64,000 nt of DNA from Streptomyces sp. SID8374 (GTDB lineage: Bacteria; Actinomycetota; Actinomycetes; Streptomycetales; Streptomycetaceae): the NCBI RefSeq assembly GCF_009865135.1, contig NZ_WWGH01000001.1, forward strand, positions 3,968,001-4,032,000. Reading direction: 5' to 3'. A program made the translations under genes and the position numbers. The notes below the pieces were generated by a model. That model saw only the letters and a list, made by a program, of their open reading frames with translations, had not been told where the DNA came from and made no database searches. Positions 1 to 8,657 of this stretch are shown here, in pieces; within the stretch, counting starts at the first letter, position 1, and every line of letters begins with the position of its first letter.

Positions 1-1420
1 CCACCATCAGGACCACGCCGACCAGGGAGATCGCGATGCCGATGACGAGCGGCGGGCCGAGCCCGAACCAGGAGGTGCCGCTGTAGGAGTTGGCCGGGTC
101 GGACATGTCGATGACCGACCGGACCAGCAGCCAGGCCAGCAGGGCGGCGCCGACCACCGGGCCCAGGCCGATGAGGACGAAGTTGCGCACGCTCTCGGTG
201 AGGTGGCGCCGGTAGTAGACGGCGCAGGCCACCCCGGTGAGCGCGTAGTAGAAGGCGATCAGGAGGGAGAGGGCGGTGAGCGAGTCGAAGAGGGCGTTGG
301 TGGAGATCTGGTTGACCACCAGGTACCAGGCGATGGCGATCCCGGCGACCCACCACGTACTGACGTCGGGGGTACGGAAGCGGGGGCTGATGTGCCCGAA
401 GTGCTGCGGCAGCGCCTGACGGCGGGCCATCGACAGGGCGGTCCGGGACGCCGGGATGATCGTGGTCTGGGTGGAGGCGATCGCGGAGGTGGCGACCGCG
501 AGCAGCAGGATCCAGTCCCAGCCGCCCAGCACGTCCCCGGCGAGCTGGGCGAAGATGAACTCCTCCTCGCCCGCGTTCTCCGCCAGGAACGCCGTCCCCG
601 CGAAGGCCACGACAGCGACGGCGACCGACAGGTAGGTCACCAGGAGCACCACCGTGGACCACAGGCCCGCCTTGCCCGGGGCGCTCGCCGAGTTCTCCGT
701 CTCCTCGGTGAGGTTGACCGCCGACTCCCAGCCCCAGTAGATGAACACCCCGAGCAGCAGCCCGCCGGTCAGCGCGGCGCCACCGGCGCCGAACGGGTCC
801 AGCCAGCCCAGGGACGGTTCGATGGAGTCGAAGCCGGTGGTGCCCGCGTACACCCGGTAGAGCGCCACCACGACGAAGACCAGCAGGAAGGCGACCTGGA
901 GGAGGATCAGCGCGTTCTGCACCTTGGCCGACAGCTCGGTGCCGATCACACAGAGCCCGGTCATCACGATGATCAGCAGCACGGTGAGCAGCTGCCGTAC
1001 GAAGTCGTTGGCGACCCAGCCGTCGAGGCCCACCGCCAGCAGGGTGAAGCTCACCGCCACATCGGCCAGCGAGCCGACGACCAGCACGCCGGTCATGGTG
1101 ATCGCCCAGCCGCCGAGCCACCCCGCCCACGGGCCCATCGCCCGGGTCACCCAGGAGAACGTCGTACCGCAGTCCTGGTCGACCTTGTTGAGGTAGTAGA
1201 ACGCCGAGGCGATCAGCAGCATCGGGACGAAGGAGGCGAACATGACGCCCGGGGCGTAGATCCCCACCAGGGCCACGATCGGGCCGATCACGGCGGCCAG
1301 GGAGTAGGCGGGGGAGGTCGCGTTGAGGCCGATGACGAGGGCGTCGACGAACCCGATGGCGTTCGGCTTCAGGCTGACCGCCGAGCCGTCGCGCCCGTCC
1401 TGGAGAGCGTCGTGGGCCAT
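1..1420 (-). CDS. APC-superfamily amino acid permease (3' end cut by window edge)
   Basis: Reading leftward from ATG at 1420, the open frame runs off the window start with no stop, so about 473 N-terminal residues are visible. The translation is a chain of hydrophobic segments, starting with an FVDALVIGLNATSPAYSLAA-type first helix typical of APC transporters, which move amino acids or polyamines with a cation across the cytoplasmic membrane. A family-like EETENSA loop is present midway. At least 11 membrane spans can be read. It is transcribed divergently from the amidase at 1592. The substrate cannot be told from sequence. The family call is confident; the C-terminus is missing. Confidence 0.85.
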   Translation of the reverse strand, partial: MAHDALQDGRDGSAVSLKPNAIGFVDALVIGLNATSPAYSLAAVIGPIVALVGIYAPGVMFASFVPMLLIASAFYYLNKVDQDCGTTFSWVTRAMGPWAGWLGGWAITMTGVLVVGSLADVAVSFTLLAVGLDGWVANDFVRQLLTVLLIIVMTGLCVIGTELSAKVQNALILLQVAFLLVFVVVALYRVYAGTTGFDSIEPSLGWLDPFGAGGAALTGGLLLGVFIYWGWESAVNLTEETENSASAPGKAGLWSTVVLLVTYLSVAVAVVAFAGTAFLAENAGEEEFIFAQLAGDVLGGWDWILLLAVATSAIASTQTTIIPASRTALSMARRQALPQHFGHISPRFRTPDVSTWWVAGIAIAWYLVVNQISTNALFDSLTALSLLIAFYYALTGVACAVYYRRHLTESVRNFVLIGLGPVVGAALLAWLLVRSVIDMSDPANSYSGTSWFGLGPPLVIGIAISLVGVVLMV

Positions 1421-1475
1421 GCGTTCCTCGATCCGGCCGGGCTCGCCGCAGGGCGCGGCGGACGATCCGGATCTC

Positions 1476-1499
1476 ATCGTAGGAACACCTGCCCAGGTG
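1476..1499. promoter_or_regulatory. Palindrome and -10-like box between permease and amidase genes
   Basis: CACCTG-CC-CAGGTG (1486-1499) is a perfect inverted repeat in the 171-bp divergent spacer. Next to it, on the minus strand, is a TACGAT -10-like hexamer (1476-1481) pointing at the permease gene. No convincing -35 was seen. A role as an operator is inference. Confidence 0.3.
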
Positions 1500-1591
1500 C
1501 GCATTCCGGACGAAATGCCCCCACCGGGCGGGGGTCACCCGATCGGCCCGCCCCCCTGCGAAGGCCGGGACCGAGGCGCAGGGTGGAGTCC

Positions 1592-2365
1592 ATGTGGTCC
1601 CGCCGAACCGTCGTCCTGGGCGCCCTGCTGCTGCCCCTGGTCCTCCTGGTGTTCCGGGACGGCCCGGCGCTCCACGAGCAGCACCGGGAGCTGGCCTCGG
1701 GACCCAGACCGCCGCGCGGGCTCCCGCAGCCCGCCGTCGTCAGCCGCCAGGAGTGGCACGCGGATGAGGAGCTGGTCCGGGAGCGCCCGCACTACACGGG
1801 CGCGGCGAAGGCGGTCTTCATCCACCACACCGGCAACCCCAACGACTACGCCTGCGCGGACGCCCCCGAGCTGATCCGGGCGGTCCAGGCCGACCATGTG
1901 GAGAAGGACGGCTGGGACGACATCGGCTACAACTTCCTCGTCGACCGCTGCGGCACCATCTACGAGGGCCGGGCGGGCGGCGTGGGGCGGTCGGTGCTCG
2001 GCGCCCACACCAAGGGGTTCAACGCCGACACGGTCGGCATCGCCGCGATCGGGACCTTCGGCGAGGGCACAGAGGTGCCGAAGCCGATGATGGACGCGCT
2101 GGTGGAGCTGGCCGCCTGGAAGCTGCGGCCCGGCGTCGATCCGCTCGCCACGGTCGAACTGGTCTCGACGAACGCCGAGAGCCGCTTCGACGAGGGCCAG
2201 GTGGCCCGGCTGAACGTCATCTCCGGCCACCGCGACAGCTACGAGACCCGCTGCCCGGGCGATGTGCTCTACGGGCTGCTGCCCCGGATGCGCGAGCGCG
2301 TGGCCCGGATGCGGGACACGGCCCCGGGGAACGCGGCGGCCCCGAGGCTGCGCCCGTACTTCTGA
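1592..2365 (+). CDS. N-acetylmuramoyl-L-alanine amidase, PGRP/Amidase_2 family, membrane-anchored or secreted
   Basis: This 257-residue protein has an N-terminal signal/anchor (residues about 4-20, hydrophobic after WSRR) followed by a zinc amidase domain (about 50-235). Visible family residues are the paired His in FIHHTG, the Tyr in GYNFLVDRCG, and the later His and Cys in ISGHRD and RCPGD, matching the H/H/C zinc site of peptidoglycan-recognition amidases. It probably cleaves the bond between N-acetylmuramic acid and L-alanine in peptidoglycan outside the membrane. ATG at 1592 was chosen over GTG at 1583 because it directly precedes the signal sequence. It converges on the PH-domain gene with 12 bp between stops. 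Confidence 0.85.
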   Translation: MWSRRTVVLGALLLPLVLLVFRDGPALHEQHRELASGPRPPRGLPQPAVVSRQEWHADEELVRERPHYTGAAKAVFIHHTGNPNDYACADAPELIRAVQADHVEKDGWDDIGYNFLVDRCGTIYEGRAGGVGRSVLGAHTKGFNADTVGIAAIGTFGEGTEVPKPMMDALVELAAWKLRPGVDPLATVELVSTNAESRFDEGQVARLNVISGHRDSYETRCPGDVLYGLLPRMRERVARMRDTAPGNAAAPRLRPYF

Positions 2366-2377
2366 AGTCTTTTACGG

Positions 2378-2743
2378 TTACCGCGCGACGAACTGCGTCA
2401 GTATCGCCTGCACCTCATAGATGTCGACGCCCTTGGTGAACGTCTTCTGGAGCGGGGTGGAGCTGCCCGAGATCCAGATCTTCAGCTCGGCGTCCAGGTC
2501 GAACGTGCCGGCCGTCTCCACCGCGAAGTGCGTGATGCTGCGGTACGGCACGGAGTGGTACTCGGTCTTCTTGCCGGTGATGCCCTGCTTGTCGACGAGG
2601 ATCAGCCGGCGGTCCGTGAACAGGATCGTGTCGCGGATCAGCAGGAACGCGGCGTGCACCTGCTCGCCCTGGCCGAGGAGGCGCTCGTAGTCCTGCTGGG
2701 CGGTGGCCGGGTTGATCGTGTGCGCGTTGCCGAACAGTGCCAT
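2378..2743 (-). CDS. Bacterial PH-domain protein (bPH_1 type)
   Basis: A 121-residue soluble protein beginning MALFGNAHTINP. Most of its length matches the small bacterial pleckstrin-homology-like domain, with alternating strands such as FLLIRDTILFTDRRLILVD, then YRSITHF, and a C-terminal helix EVQAILTQFVAR. Proteins of this type are common single-copy cytoplasmic proteins in Streptomyces and their role is unknown. There is no signal peptide or membrane segment. It lies 86 bp downstream of modBC on the same strand and could be read through from it, though a functional link to molybdate is not implied. The family call is good; the function is open. Confidence 0.8.
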   Translation of the reverse strand: MALFGNAHTINPATAQQDYERLLGQGEQVHAAFLLIRDTILFTDRRLILVDKQGITGKKTEYHSVPYRSITHFAVETAGTFDLDAELKIWISGSSTPLQKTFTKGVDIYEVQAILTQFVAR

Positions 2744-2829
2744 GGATGCCCCGTCTCTCGGATCTGTCGTACATGAGTACGCGTACGGCAGTTGTCTGGT
2801 TCCCGCTGGGGCCCGCGCCATACGTGGAG

Positions 2830-4776
2830 TCAGAGCGGGACGACCGTCACCTCGGTCGCCTTCACGCCCGTCCAGACCGGTGTGCCGTCCGCGATGGACA
2901 GCTCGGCCGCCGCCTGCGGGGTGATCTCCGCGACCAGGTCCGGCGCCCGGTCGGAGGTGATGAGGAGGCGCAGCCTGCTGCCGCCCGAGGTGATCTCGCG
3001 GACCGTGCCGGGCCAGACGTTGCGGGGGGAGCCGGTGGGCTTCTCGCGGTGTACGGAGACGGCTTCGGGGGCGATGACCGCGAGGGCCTCCGTGCCCGGG
3101 GCGAGGGGTTCGGCGACGACGAGGTGGCCGCCGCCCGCGAGGGCCAGGCCGTCGGCGGTGGCGGTGCCGGGCCAGGCGTTGCGGCCGAGCATCCGGGCCA
3201 CCCAGGGGGAGCGGGGGTGGCGGGTCACCTCGGCGGGCGGCTCGTCCTGGAGGACCCGGCCGTCGTCCAGGACCAGGACCCGGTCGGCCAGCGAGACCGC
3301 CTCGACCGGGTCGTGCGTGACGATCAGGCAGACCCCTCCGAAGTCGGCGAGGTGGCGGCGCAGGGTGTGCCGGACGTGGGCCCGGGTCGTCTGGTCGAGG
3401 GCGGCGAGCGGTTCGTCCAGCAGCAGGAGGCGCGGGCGGGCCGCCAACGCGCGGGCCAGGGCGACGCGTTGGGCCTGGCCGCCGGAGAGCTGGCCGGGCT
3501 TGCGGTGGGCCAGGTGGCCGACGCCGAGCCGGTCCAGCCAGGACTGCGCCTCGCGCCGGGCCTCCGCGCGGGGGACGCCATGGGTGCGGAGCCCGTACGC
3601 CGTGTTGGACAGGGCGCTCAGGTGCGGGAAGAGCGCGCCGTCCTGGGGGACCCAGGCGACGCCCCGGCGGTGCGGGGGGAGGGCCGTCACATCGGCCTCG
3701 CCCAGGCGCAGTCGGGCGTGGGCGCGGGGGGTGAGGCCGAGGAGGGCGCGCAGGAGGGTGGTCTTGCCCGCGCCGTTGGGGCCGACGACCGCGATGGTGG
3801 TGCCGGGGTCCGCGGCCAGGGCGAGGCGGGTGAAGCCGGTGACGTCGGCGTGCAGGGGCCAGCGCTCCTGGGGGGCCTTGTCGAGAAGGACGGGGGGCGG
3901 TTCCGGGAGGACGTCCCCGGCCGTCGGCTCCTCCGGACGCGGGGCGGACCCCTCGCGCCGGTGGTCGCCCGGGGTGCCGGTCCACCGGCCGCGCAGCGCG
4001 ATCAGCACGATCATGGCGATCGCCAGGAGCAGCAGGGACACCGAGGTCGCCGCCTCCGGGGACTCCTGGAGCAGCAGATAGACCTGGAGCGGCAGGGTCT
4101 GCGTGGTGCCGGGGAGGTTCCCGGCGAAGGTGATGGTGGCGCCGAACTCACCGAGCGCCCGCGCCCAGGTGAGGGCCGCTCCGGCGACCAGCCCGGGGGC
4201 GACCATCGGCAGGGTCACGGTGAGGAACACCCGTACCGGCGAAGCTCCGAGGGAAGCGGCGGTCTCCTCGTACCGGGGGCGCAGACCGCCCAGCGCGCCT
4301 TCCAGCGAGATGACCAGGAACGGCATCGCGACGAACGTCGCCGCCAGCACCGCCCCCGAGGTGTGGAAGGGCAGCGTGATCCCGAAGGTGTCCTCCAGCC
4401 ACGGCCCGAGCAGCCCGCGCCGCCCGAACGCCAGCAGCAGCGCGACCCCGCCGACCGTGGGCGGCAGCACCATCGGCAGCAGCACCAGCGAGCGCACGAA
4501 CGCCTTGCCGGGGAAGGGCACCCGGGCCAGCAGCCAGGCCAGCGGCACCCCGAACAGCAGCGAGAGGCCGAGCGACCAGAGCGAGACGAGGAGGGAGAGG
4601 CGGAGCGCCCGGGTGGTGGGCTCGGCGGTGAGGTGCGTACCGAGCTCGCCCCAGGACGTACGGGCCAGGATGCCGACCAGCGGCAGCATCAGGAACGCCA
4701 CGGCCACCAGTGCGGGCACCGTCAGCAGGAGCGGGGCGCGCGCCCCCGGCGTACGGCGGAGTGCCGGTCGTTTCAT
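2830..4776 (-). CDS. modBC: Fused molybdate ABC transporter permease/ATPase (ModB-ModC)
   Basis: A 648-residue fusion. Residues about 1-250 are a permease with several membrane helices and the EAA-like segment SLEGALGGLRPRYEETAASL. After a linker (about 250-300) comes an ABC ATPase with Walker A GPNGAGKTTLL near residue 330, signature LSGGQAQRVALARAL, and Walker B LLLLDEPLAALD. The last 70 or so residues form a TOBE domain, the oxyanion-sensing unit found in ModC. Together these energise molybdate or tungstate uptake, with ModA encoded just upstream (100-bp gap). The two functions are usually separate genes; here one uninterrupted frame carries both. The metal specificity is inferred from the neighbours. 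Confidence 0.92.
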   Translation of the reverse strand: MKRPALRRTPGARAPLLLTVPALVAVAFLMLPLVGILARTSWGELGTHLTAEPTTRALRLSLLVSLWSLGLSLLFGVPLAWLLARVPFPGKAFVRSLVLLPMVLPPTVGGVALLLAFGRRGLLGPWLEDTFGITLPFHTSGAVLAATFVAMPFLVISLEGALGGLRPRYEETAASLGASPVRVFLTVTLPMVAPGLVAGAALTWARALGEFGATITFAGNLPGTTQTLPLQVYLLLQESPEAATSVSLLLLAIAMIVLIALRGRWTGTPGDHRREGSAPRPEEPTAGDVLPEPPPVLLDKAPQERWPLHADVTGFTRLALAADPGTTIAVVGPNGAGKTTLLRALLGLTPRAHARLRLGEADVTALPPHRRGVAWVPQDGALFPHLSALSNTAYGLRTHGVPRAEARREAQSWLDRLGVGHLAHRKPGQLSGGQAQRVALARALAARPRLLLLDEPLAALDQTTRAHVRHTLRRHLADFGGVCLIVTHDPVEAVSLADRVLVLDDGRVLQDEPPAEVTRHPRSPWVARMLGRNAWPGTATADGLALAGGGHLVVAEPLAPGTEALAVIAPEAVSVHREKPTGSPRNVWPGTVREITSGGSRLRLLITSDRAPDLVAEITPQAAAELSIADGTPVWTGVKATEVTVVPL

Positions 4777-4876
4777 CGGTGACCTCGTCGGGCGGCTGGA
4801 GGTGCGGGCCCGGCAGGCCCGTCGGACGGGACGGACCTGCCGGGAGCGGTGCGGGGTCAGGGCCCCGGCGGAGGTC

Positions 4877-5698
4877 CTACGGCTGCTGGAAGCCCGCGCC
4901 CTGGAGGATCTTCTGCGCGGCGGGCGTGGAGAGCCAGGCGACGAACGCGGCGGCGGCCTCGCTGTGCTTGGAGCCCTTCAGCGTGGCGGCCGGGTAGGAG
5001 GCGACGGCGTTCTCCGCGTCCGGGATGTCGATCGCGTCGACCTTGTCGGTGGCGGTCTCGGCGTCCGTCTTGTAGACGAGCCCGGCGTCCGCCTCGCCCA
5101 GCTCTACCTTGCTGAGGACCGCGCGGACGTTGGGCTCCTGGGAGACCGGCTTCACCTCGATCTTCTGCGCGTCGAGGATCTGCTTGCTGTAGCGGCCCAC
5201 CGGCACCTCGGGGGCGGCCAGGACGACCTTCAGCTTGGTGTCGGCGAGGTCCTTGAGGTTCTCGACCTTCTCCGGGTTGCCCTCACCGACGGCGATGACC
5301 AGACGGTTCTTGGCGATGACGGTGGGGGTGCCGGTCTCGCCGGTGAGGCCGTCCATCGTCTTGGTGTCGGCGGTGACCAGGGCGTCGGCGGGGGCGCCCT
5401 GCTTGACCTGGGCGGCCAGCTCCTGGGAGCCCGCGAAGGAGAACGTCACCTTCGTGCCCGGGTTCTCCTTCTCGTACGCCGCTCCCGCCTCCTTGAAGAC
5501 GTCGGTCAGCGAGGCGGCGGCCAGCACGGTCAGCTCGGCGGCCGGGGCGCCCGAGGACGCGGAGTCGGACGGCTTCGCGCTGCTCGCGCTGTCCTTGTCC
5601 GTGCCGGAGTCGTCATTGCCGCAGGCGGCGAGCGGGACGAGGAGGGCGGTCGTCAGGACGGCGGCCGCGGCACGGCGGCGGGTGATCAGGAGAGACAT
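4877..5698 (-). CDS. modA: Molybdate-binding lipoprotein ModA
   Basis: A 273-residue substrate-binding lipoprotein: a charged N-terminus, a hydrophobic stretch, and lipobox LAAC with Cys near residue 26, followed by a Ser/Asp-rich linker. The mature part has ModA landmarks: LTVLAAASLTDVFKE at the start, FSFAGSQELAAQV, then GAPADALVTAD, matching the anion-binding loops. It is anchored to the outside of the membrane and delivers molybdate to the fused permease/ATPase downstream. It is the first gene of a probable modA-modBC operon. The regulator of the TOBE/HTH type is encoded 197 bp upstream, suggesting molybdate-responsive control. Confidence 0.93.
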   Translation of the reverse strand: MSLLITRRRAAAAVLTTALLVPLAACGNDDSGTDKDSASSAKPSDSASSGAPAAELTVLAAASLTDVFKEAGAAYEKENPGTKVTFSFAGSQELAAQVKQGAPADALVTADTKTMDGLTGETGTPTVIAKNRLVIAVGEGNPEKVENLKDLADTKLKVVLAAPEVPVGRYSKQILDAQKIEVKPVSQEPNVRAVLSKVELGEADAGLVYKTDAETATDKVDAIDIPDAENAVASYPAATLKGSKHSEAAAAFVAWLSTPAAQKILQGAGFQQP

Positions 5699-5895
5699 GA
5701 GGGCGGGACTCCTTGGCTGCGAGCCCGGGTCGGCCAGGTGCCGTCCGGGCAGGGACGAGTTCGCGCGGGGCGCGTGGTGCGGGGTGCTGCGGTGGTGGTT
5801 CGGGGTGCGGTCCTGACGGGGCGTCGGCGTCCGGCGGTCCGGCGGCGCGTGCGGGCAGCGCTCGGGGCCCGGCCACCGGCGGCGTCGGCCGGGCT

Positions 5896-6291
5896 TCAGG
5901 TGCGGTCGATGTGCACGCTGGTCGACTTCACCCGGGCGGTCGCCTGCATGCCGACCTCAAGGCCCAGCTCCTCGACGGCCTCCCGGGTCAGGAGCGAGAC
6001 GAGCCGGTGCGGGCCCGCCTGGATCTCGACCTGGGCCGCGACATCGCCGAGCTTCACCGCTGTGACGATGCCCGGGAAGGCGTTGCGCGCCGAGGTGTAC
6101 GGGGTCTCGTCGTCGCCCGCGGCGCCCTGGCCGACCTCGATCGAGAAGGCGGCCAGCGCACGGCCGTCGATCAGCCGGCGGCCGGTGTCGTCGCGATGGG
6201 TCGCGACCCGGCCGGCGTCCGCCCAGCGTCGGGCGGTGTCGGGGCTGACTCCGAGGAGGCGTGCTGCCTGACCGATTGTGTAGGACTGCAT
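5896..6291 (-). CDS. MerR-like HTH plus TOBE (molbindin) domain protein, probable molybdate-responsive regulator
   Basis: A 131-residue protein with two parts. Residues 1-50 form a MerR/excisionase-type helix-turn-helix (YTIGQAARLLGVSPDTARRWADAG). Residues about 65-130 form one TOBE/molbindin domain (ARNAFPGIVTAVKLGDVAAQV), which binds oxyanions. This pairing is a ModE-like layout with a different HTH. Its position upstream of modA supports control of molybdate uptake. ATG at 6291 was chosen over an upstream in-frame ATG at 6348, because a -10-like TAGCGT lies 7 nt before it and no Shine-Dalgarno sequence is present, suggesting a leaderless mRNA. Function is inferred from domains and context. 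Confidence 0.82.
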   Translation of the reverse strand: MQSYTIGQAARLLGVSPDTARRWADAGRVATHRDDTGRRLIDGRALAAFSIEVGQGAAGDDETPYTSARNAFPGIVTAVKLGDVAAQVEIQAGPHRLVSLLTREAVEELGLEVGMQATARVKSTSVHIDRT

Positions 6292-6298
6292 GCGCGAC

Positions 6299-6304
6299 AC
6301 GCTA
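6299..6304 (-). promoter_or_regulatory. -10 element of a probable leaderless promoter for the HTH-TOBE gene
   Basis: On the minus strand TAGCGT sits exactly 7 nt before the ATG, where transcription would start at or near the first codon. No -35 of consensus quality is visible. Confidence 0.4.
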
Positions 6305-6430
6305 GGCCAATTCAGCTTGCATTTACCATTCTCCGGACGATTGCCCATCGCAGATGCGAGGCCCTCGGAGAATCCTACGGAGCGGCTGCCCGCTCCGGCC
6401 GCGTCGGGCGGTCCGGCCCGGGCCGGCCGG

Positions 6431-7231
6431 TCAGGCCGCCGGGCTCGTCGCCGGCATCTCGCCCTCCGTCCTCGCCACGTCGATCACGGTGAACGACGCG
6501 CCCTGCGGGTCGGACAGGGCCGCGAACCGGCCGAAGGGGCTGTCCATCGGGCCGAACCGCAGCACCCCGCCCCGCTCGGTCGCCTTCGCCACCGCCGCGT
6601 CGCAGTCCGGGACGGCGAAGTACACGTTCAGGTACGCGGGCACCTCGGGCGGGAAGTCGTCGCCCATCGCCATCCGGCCCAGCACCGTCTTCCCCTGGAC
6701 GTCGTACATGGCGAAGTCCATCGACTCGTCGTCGAACTTCCGCCGTGTGTAGCCGAAGACGGCGGGGAAGAACGTGTCGGCCGCGTCGGGGTCCCGGGTG
6801 AAGACCTCGGCCCAGCAGTAGGCGCCCGGCGTGCCCATCTCCGTCTCGAACCCGTCGTGGGTGACGGCCTGCCACACGCCGAAGACCGCGCCGCCGGGGT
6901 CGCGGCCCACCAGCATCGTGCCGAACTCGCCGACCCGCATGGGCTCCATGAGCACCTCGCCGCCGTTGGCGCGGATCTTCTCGCCGGTGGCGGCGGCGTC
7001 CGGCGAGGCCAGATACAGGCACCACGCGGACGGGTCGTCGCTGCCGGGCATCGGCGAGGCCACGGCGCCCGTCCGTCTGCCGTCCACCTGTGCCGTCGTG
7101 TAGTTGCCGAACTCCGGCGAACCCTCGCCGAACGTCCAGCCGAGCACATCACCGTAGAAGCTCTTCGCGCCCTCCAGATCGGCGAACGACGCGTCCACCC
7201 AACACGGGGTGCCTTCGGGTTGCACAGCCAT
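6431..7231 (-). CDS. VOC-superfamily (glyoxalase/bleomycin-resistance-like) protein, two domains
   Basis: A 266-residue protein made of two vicinal-oxygen-chelate modules. The first begins PCWVDASFADLEGAKSFYGD and the second PGAYCWAEVFTRDPDAADTF, each with the family's SFYGDVLGW or FFPAVFGY helix. Two-module VOC proteins are frequent in Streptomyces and may bind small hydrophobic molecules or act as metal-dependent enzymes; the substrate here is unknown. The start at 7231 was chosen for the GGAAGAGGG sequence just upstream, in preference to the in-frame start at 7276. It is a single cytoplasmic gene with no operon partners visible. Confidence 0.85.
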   Translation of the reverse strand: MAVQPEGTPCWVDASFADLEGAKSFYGDVLGWTFGEGSPEFGNYTTAQVDGRRTGAVASPMPGSDDPSAWCLYLASPDAAATGEKIRANGGEVLMEPMRVGEFGTMLVGRDPGGAVFGVWQAVTHDGFETEMGTPGAYCWAEVFTRDPDAADTFFPAVFGYTRRKFDDESMDFAMYDVQGKTVLGRMAMGDDFPPEVPAYLNVYFAVPDCDAAVAKATERGGVLRFGPMDSPFGRFAALSDPQGASFTVIDVARTEGEMPATSPAA

Positions 7232-7342
7232 GGCAGCGACCCTCTTCCGGTCCTGGCCCCCCACCGGCGTCCTCACCAGCCACGCTAGTCAGCCGTACGC
7301 GGGTCCGCGCGGCGAGGAGGGCGGCTCCGGGCGCCAGGGGCT

Positions 7343-7555
7343 TCAGGAGGTGGGCCAGGGGCGGGCCCGGTGCGGGGAGGGCCGCTCCTCGGCGGCGTGC
7401 TCCCCGCAGTCGGGGTTCTCGCAGGGGCCGGGGCGCCAGGCGGGGACGAAGATCCCGAGGGTCTTGTGGCGCCTGATCTCGGAGCGGACGGGATTCTTGC
7501 AGGTCGGGCACATGAAAGCGGCCCGCTGCCGGTTCTCACGCTCTTTGCTGGCCAT
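7343..7555 (-). CDS. Small zinc-ribbon-like hypothetical protein
   Basis: A 70-residue basic protein with a four-Cys pattern, CPTC near residues 15-18 and CENPDC near residues 45-50, as expected for a zinc ribbon. The C-terminal third is Pro/Arg-rich and probably unstructured. There is a reasonable promoter upstream (7562-7590), which supports a real gene despite its small size. Nothing identifies its partner; small Cys-knuckle proteins of this kind can bind nucleic acid or other proteins. Function is unknown. Confidence 0.6.
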   Translation of the reverse strand: MASKERENRQRAAFMCPTCKNPVRSEIRRHKTLGIFVPAWRPGPCENPDCGEHAAEERPSPHRARPWPTS

Positions 7556-7561
7556 TTACTT

Positions 7562-7590
7562 ACGATAGGCCGGGCATCGCACTTTGGAAA
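7562..7590 (-). promoter_or_regulatory. Candidate promoter for the small zinc-ribbon gene
   Basis: On the minus strand TTTCCA (7585-7590) and TATCGT (7562-7567) are separated by 17 bp, and the start codon at 7555 follows 6 nt after the -10. The transcript would have almost no leader. Confidence 0.35.
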
Positions 7591-7628
7591 CTCTTTCCAT
7601 CGGCTTTGCCCGGCCATTGCCCACCCGG

Positions 7629-8633
7629 TTACTCGGTGGGTTTACCGTCGGATGACTTCTCCGCACTCTCCGTACCACCCGCACCGGCCCCGGTATCCGC
7701 GTCAGGCGGTGGGCGCCGGATACTGAGCACGATCGAGACCGTCAGAATGGTGACGATCACCGCCAGGCTGATCGGTGAGGGAATCTCCGGAATGGAGGTA
7801 TTGATCATCTTGTGCGAGGCCTGGAGAATGAGCTTCACGGCGATGAACGCCAGAATGATCGCCAGGCCGTTGCTCAGGTAGTGGAAGCGGTCCAGGAGTC
7901 CGGCCAGCAGGAAGTAGAGCGCCCGCAGGCCGAGGATGGCGAACGCGTTGCTGGTGTAGACGATGAACGCGTCGTCGCTGACCGCCAGGACGGCGGGCAC
8001 GCTGTCGACGGCGAAGAGCAGGTCGGCCGCCTCGATCGCGGCGACCACCGCCAGCAGCGGTGTGGCGACCCGCTTCCCCTCCTCCCTGATGACGAAGTGC
8101 GTTCCCGCGTAGTCGTCCCGGACCGGCATGATCTTCCGCAGCAGCCGCACCGCGAAGCTCTTGCCCGGGTCGAAGTTGTCCTCGTCGCCCTTGATGATTT
8201 TGTAGGCGCTGTAGAAGAGGATCGCCGCGAAGAGGAACAGCACGAAGGTGAAGCGGTTCACCACCGCGACGCCGGCCGTCAGGAAGATGGCGCGGAACAC
8301 CAGAGCGCCGATGACGCCGAAGAACAGCACCCGGTGCTGATATTCCCGGGGCACCTTGAAATAGGCGAAGATCAGCGCGAAGACGAAGAGGTTGTCGACC
8401 GAAAGGCTCTTCTCCAGAAGCCAGGCCGTCGTGTATTCCGTCCCCGCGGTCGTCCCGAGGACGAAGAAGACCACACCGCCGAAGATGAGCGCGAGGCTCA
8501 CCCACAGCACGCTCCACCAGGCGGCTTCCTTGAAGCCGATGACATGCGCGTTTCGGTGGGCAAGCAAGTCGACTGTGAGGGAGACGACCACCGTTACGGC
8601 GAACGCCACCCAGAGCCATACCGGTACATCCAC
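7629..8633 (-). CDS. TerC-family integral membrane protein
   Basis: A 334-residue membrane protein with about eight hydrophobic helices and the TerC hallmarks: an acidic residue in helix 1 (SLTVDLLAHR), LEKSLSVDNLFVFALIF, and IEAADLLFAVDSVPAVLAVS, where buried Asp residues are thought to coordinate metal. TerC proteins are linked to tellurite resistance and to metal (Mn) export coupled to secreted-protein metalation. The C-terminal 30 residues are a charged, low-complexity tail. The gene stands alone with no ter genes around it, so a general metal-efflux role is more likely than a tellurite island. Confidence 0.93.
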   Translation of the reverse strand: MDVPVWLWVAFAVTVVVSLTVDLLAHRNAHVIGFKEAAWWSVLWVSLALIFGGVVFFVLGTTAGTEYTTAWLLEKSLSVDNLFVFALIFAYFKVPREYQHRVLFFGVIGALVFRAIFLTAGVAVVNRFTFVLFLFAAILFYSAYKIIKGDEDNFDPGKSFAVRLLRKIMPVRDDYAGTHFVIREEGKRVATPLLAVVAAIEAADLLFAVDSVPAVLAVSDDAFIVYTSNAFAILGLRALYFLLAGLLDRFHYLSNGLAIILAFIAVKLILQASHKMINTSIPEIPSPISLAVIVTILTVSIVLSIRRPPPDADTGAGAGGTESAEKSSDGKPTE

Positions 8634-8657
8634 GCCCGAGACCTCCCCAGTTGATTG

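Noticed and set aside
203..1591. Plus-strand frame running into the amidase
   Set aside because: Upstream of 1592 it is antisense to the APC permease and has no recognisable protein features.
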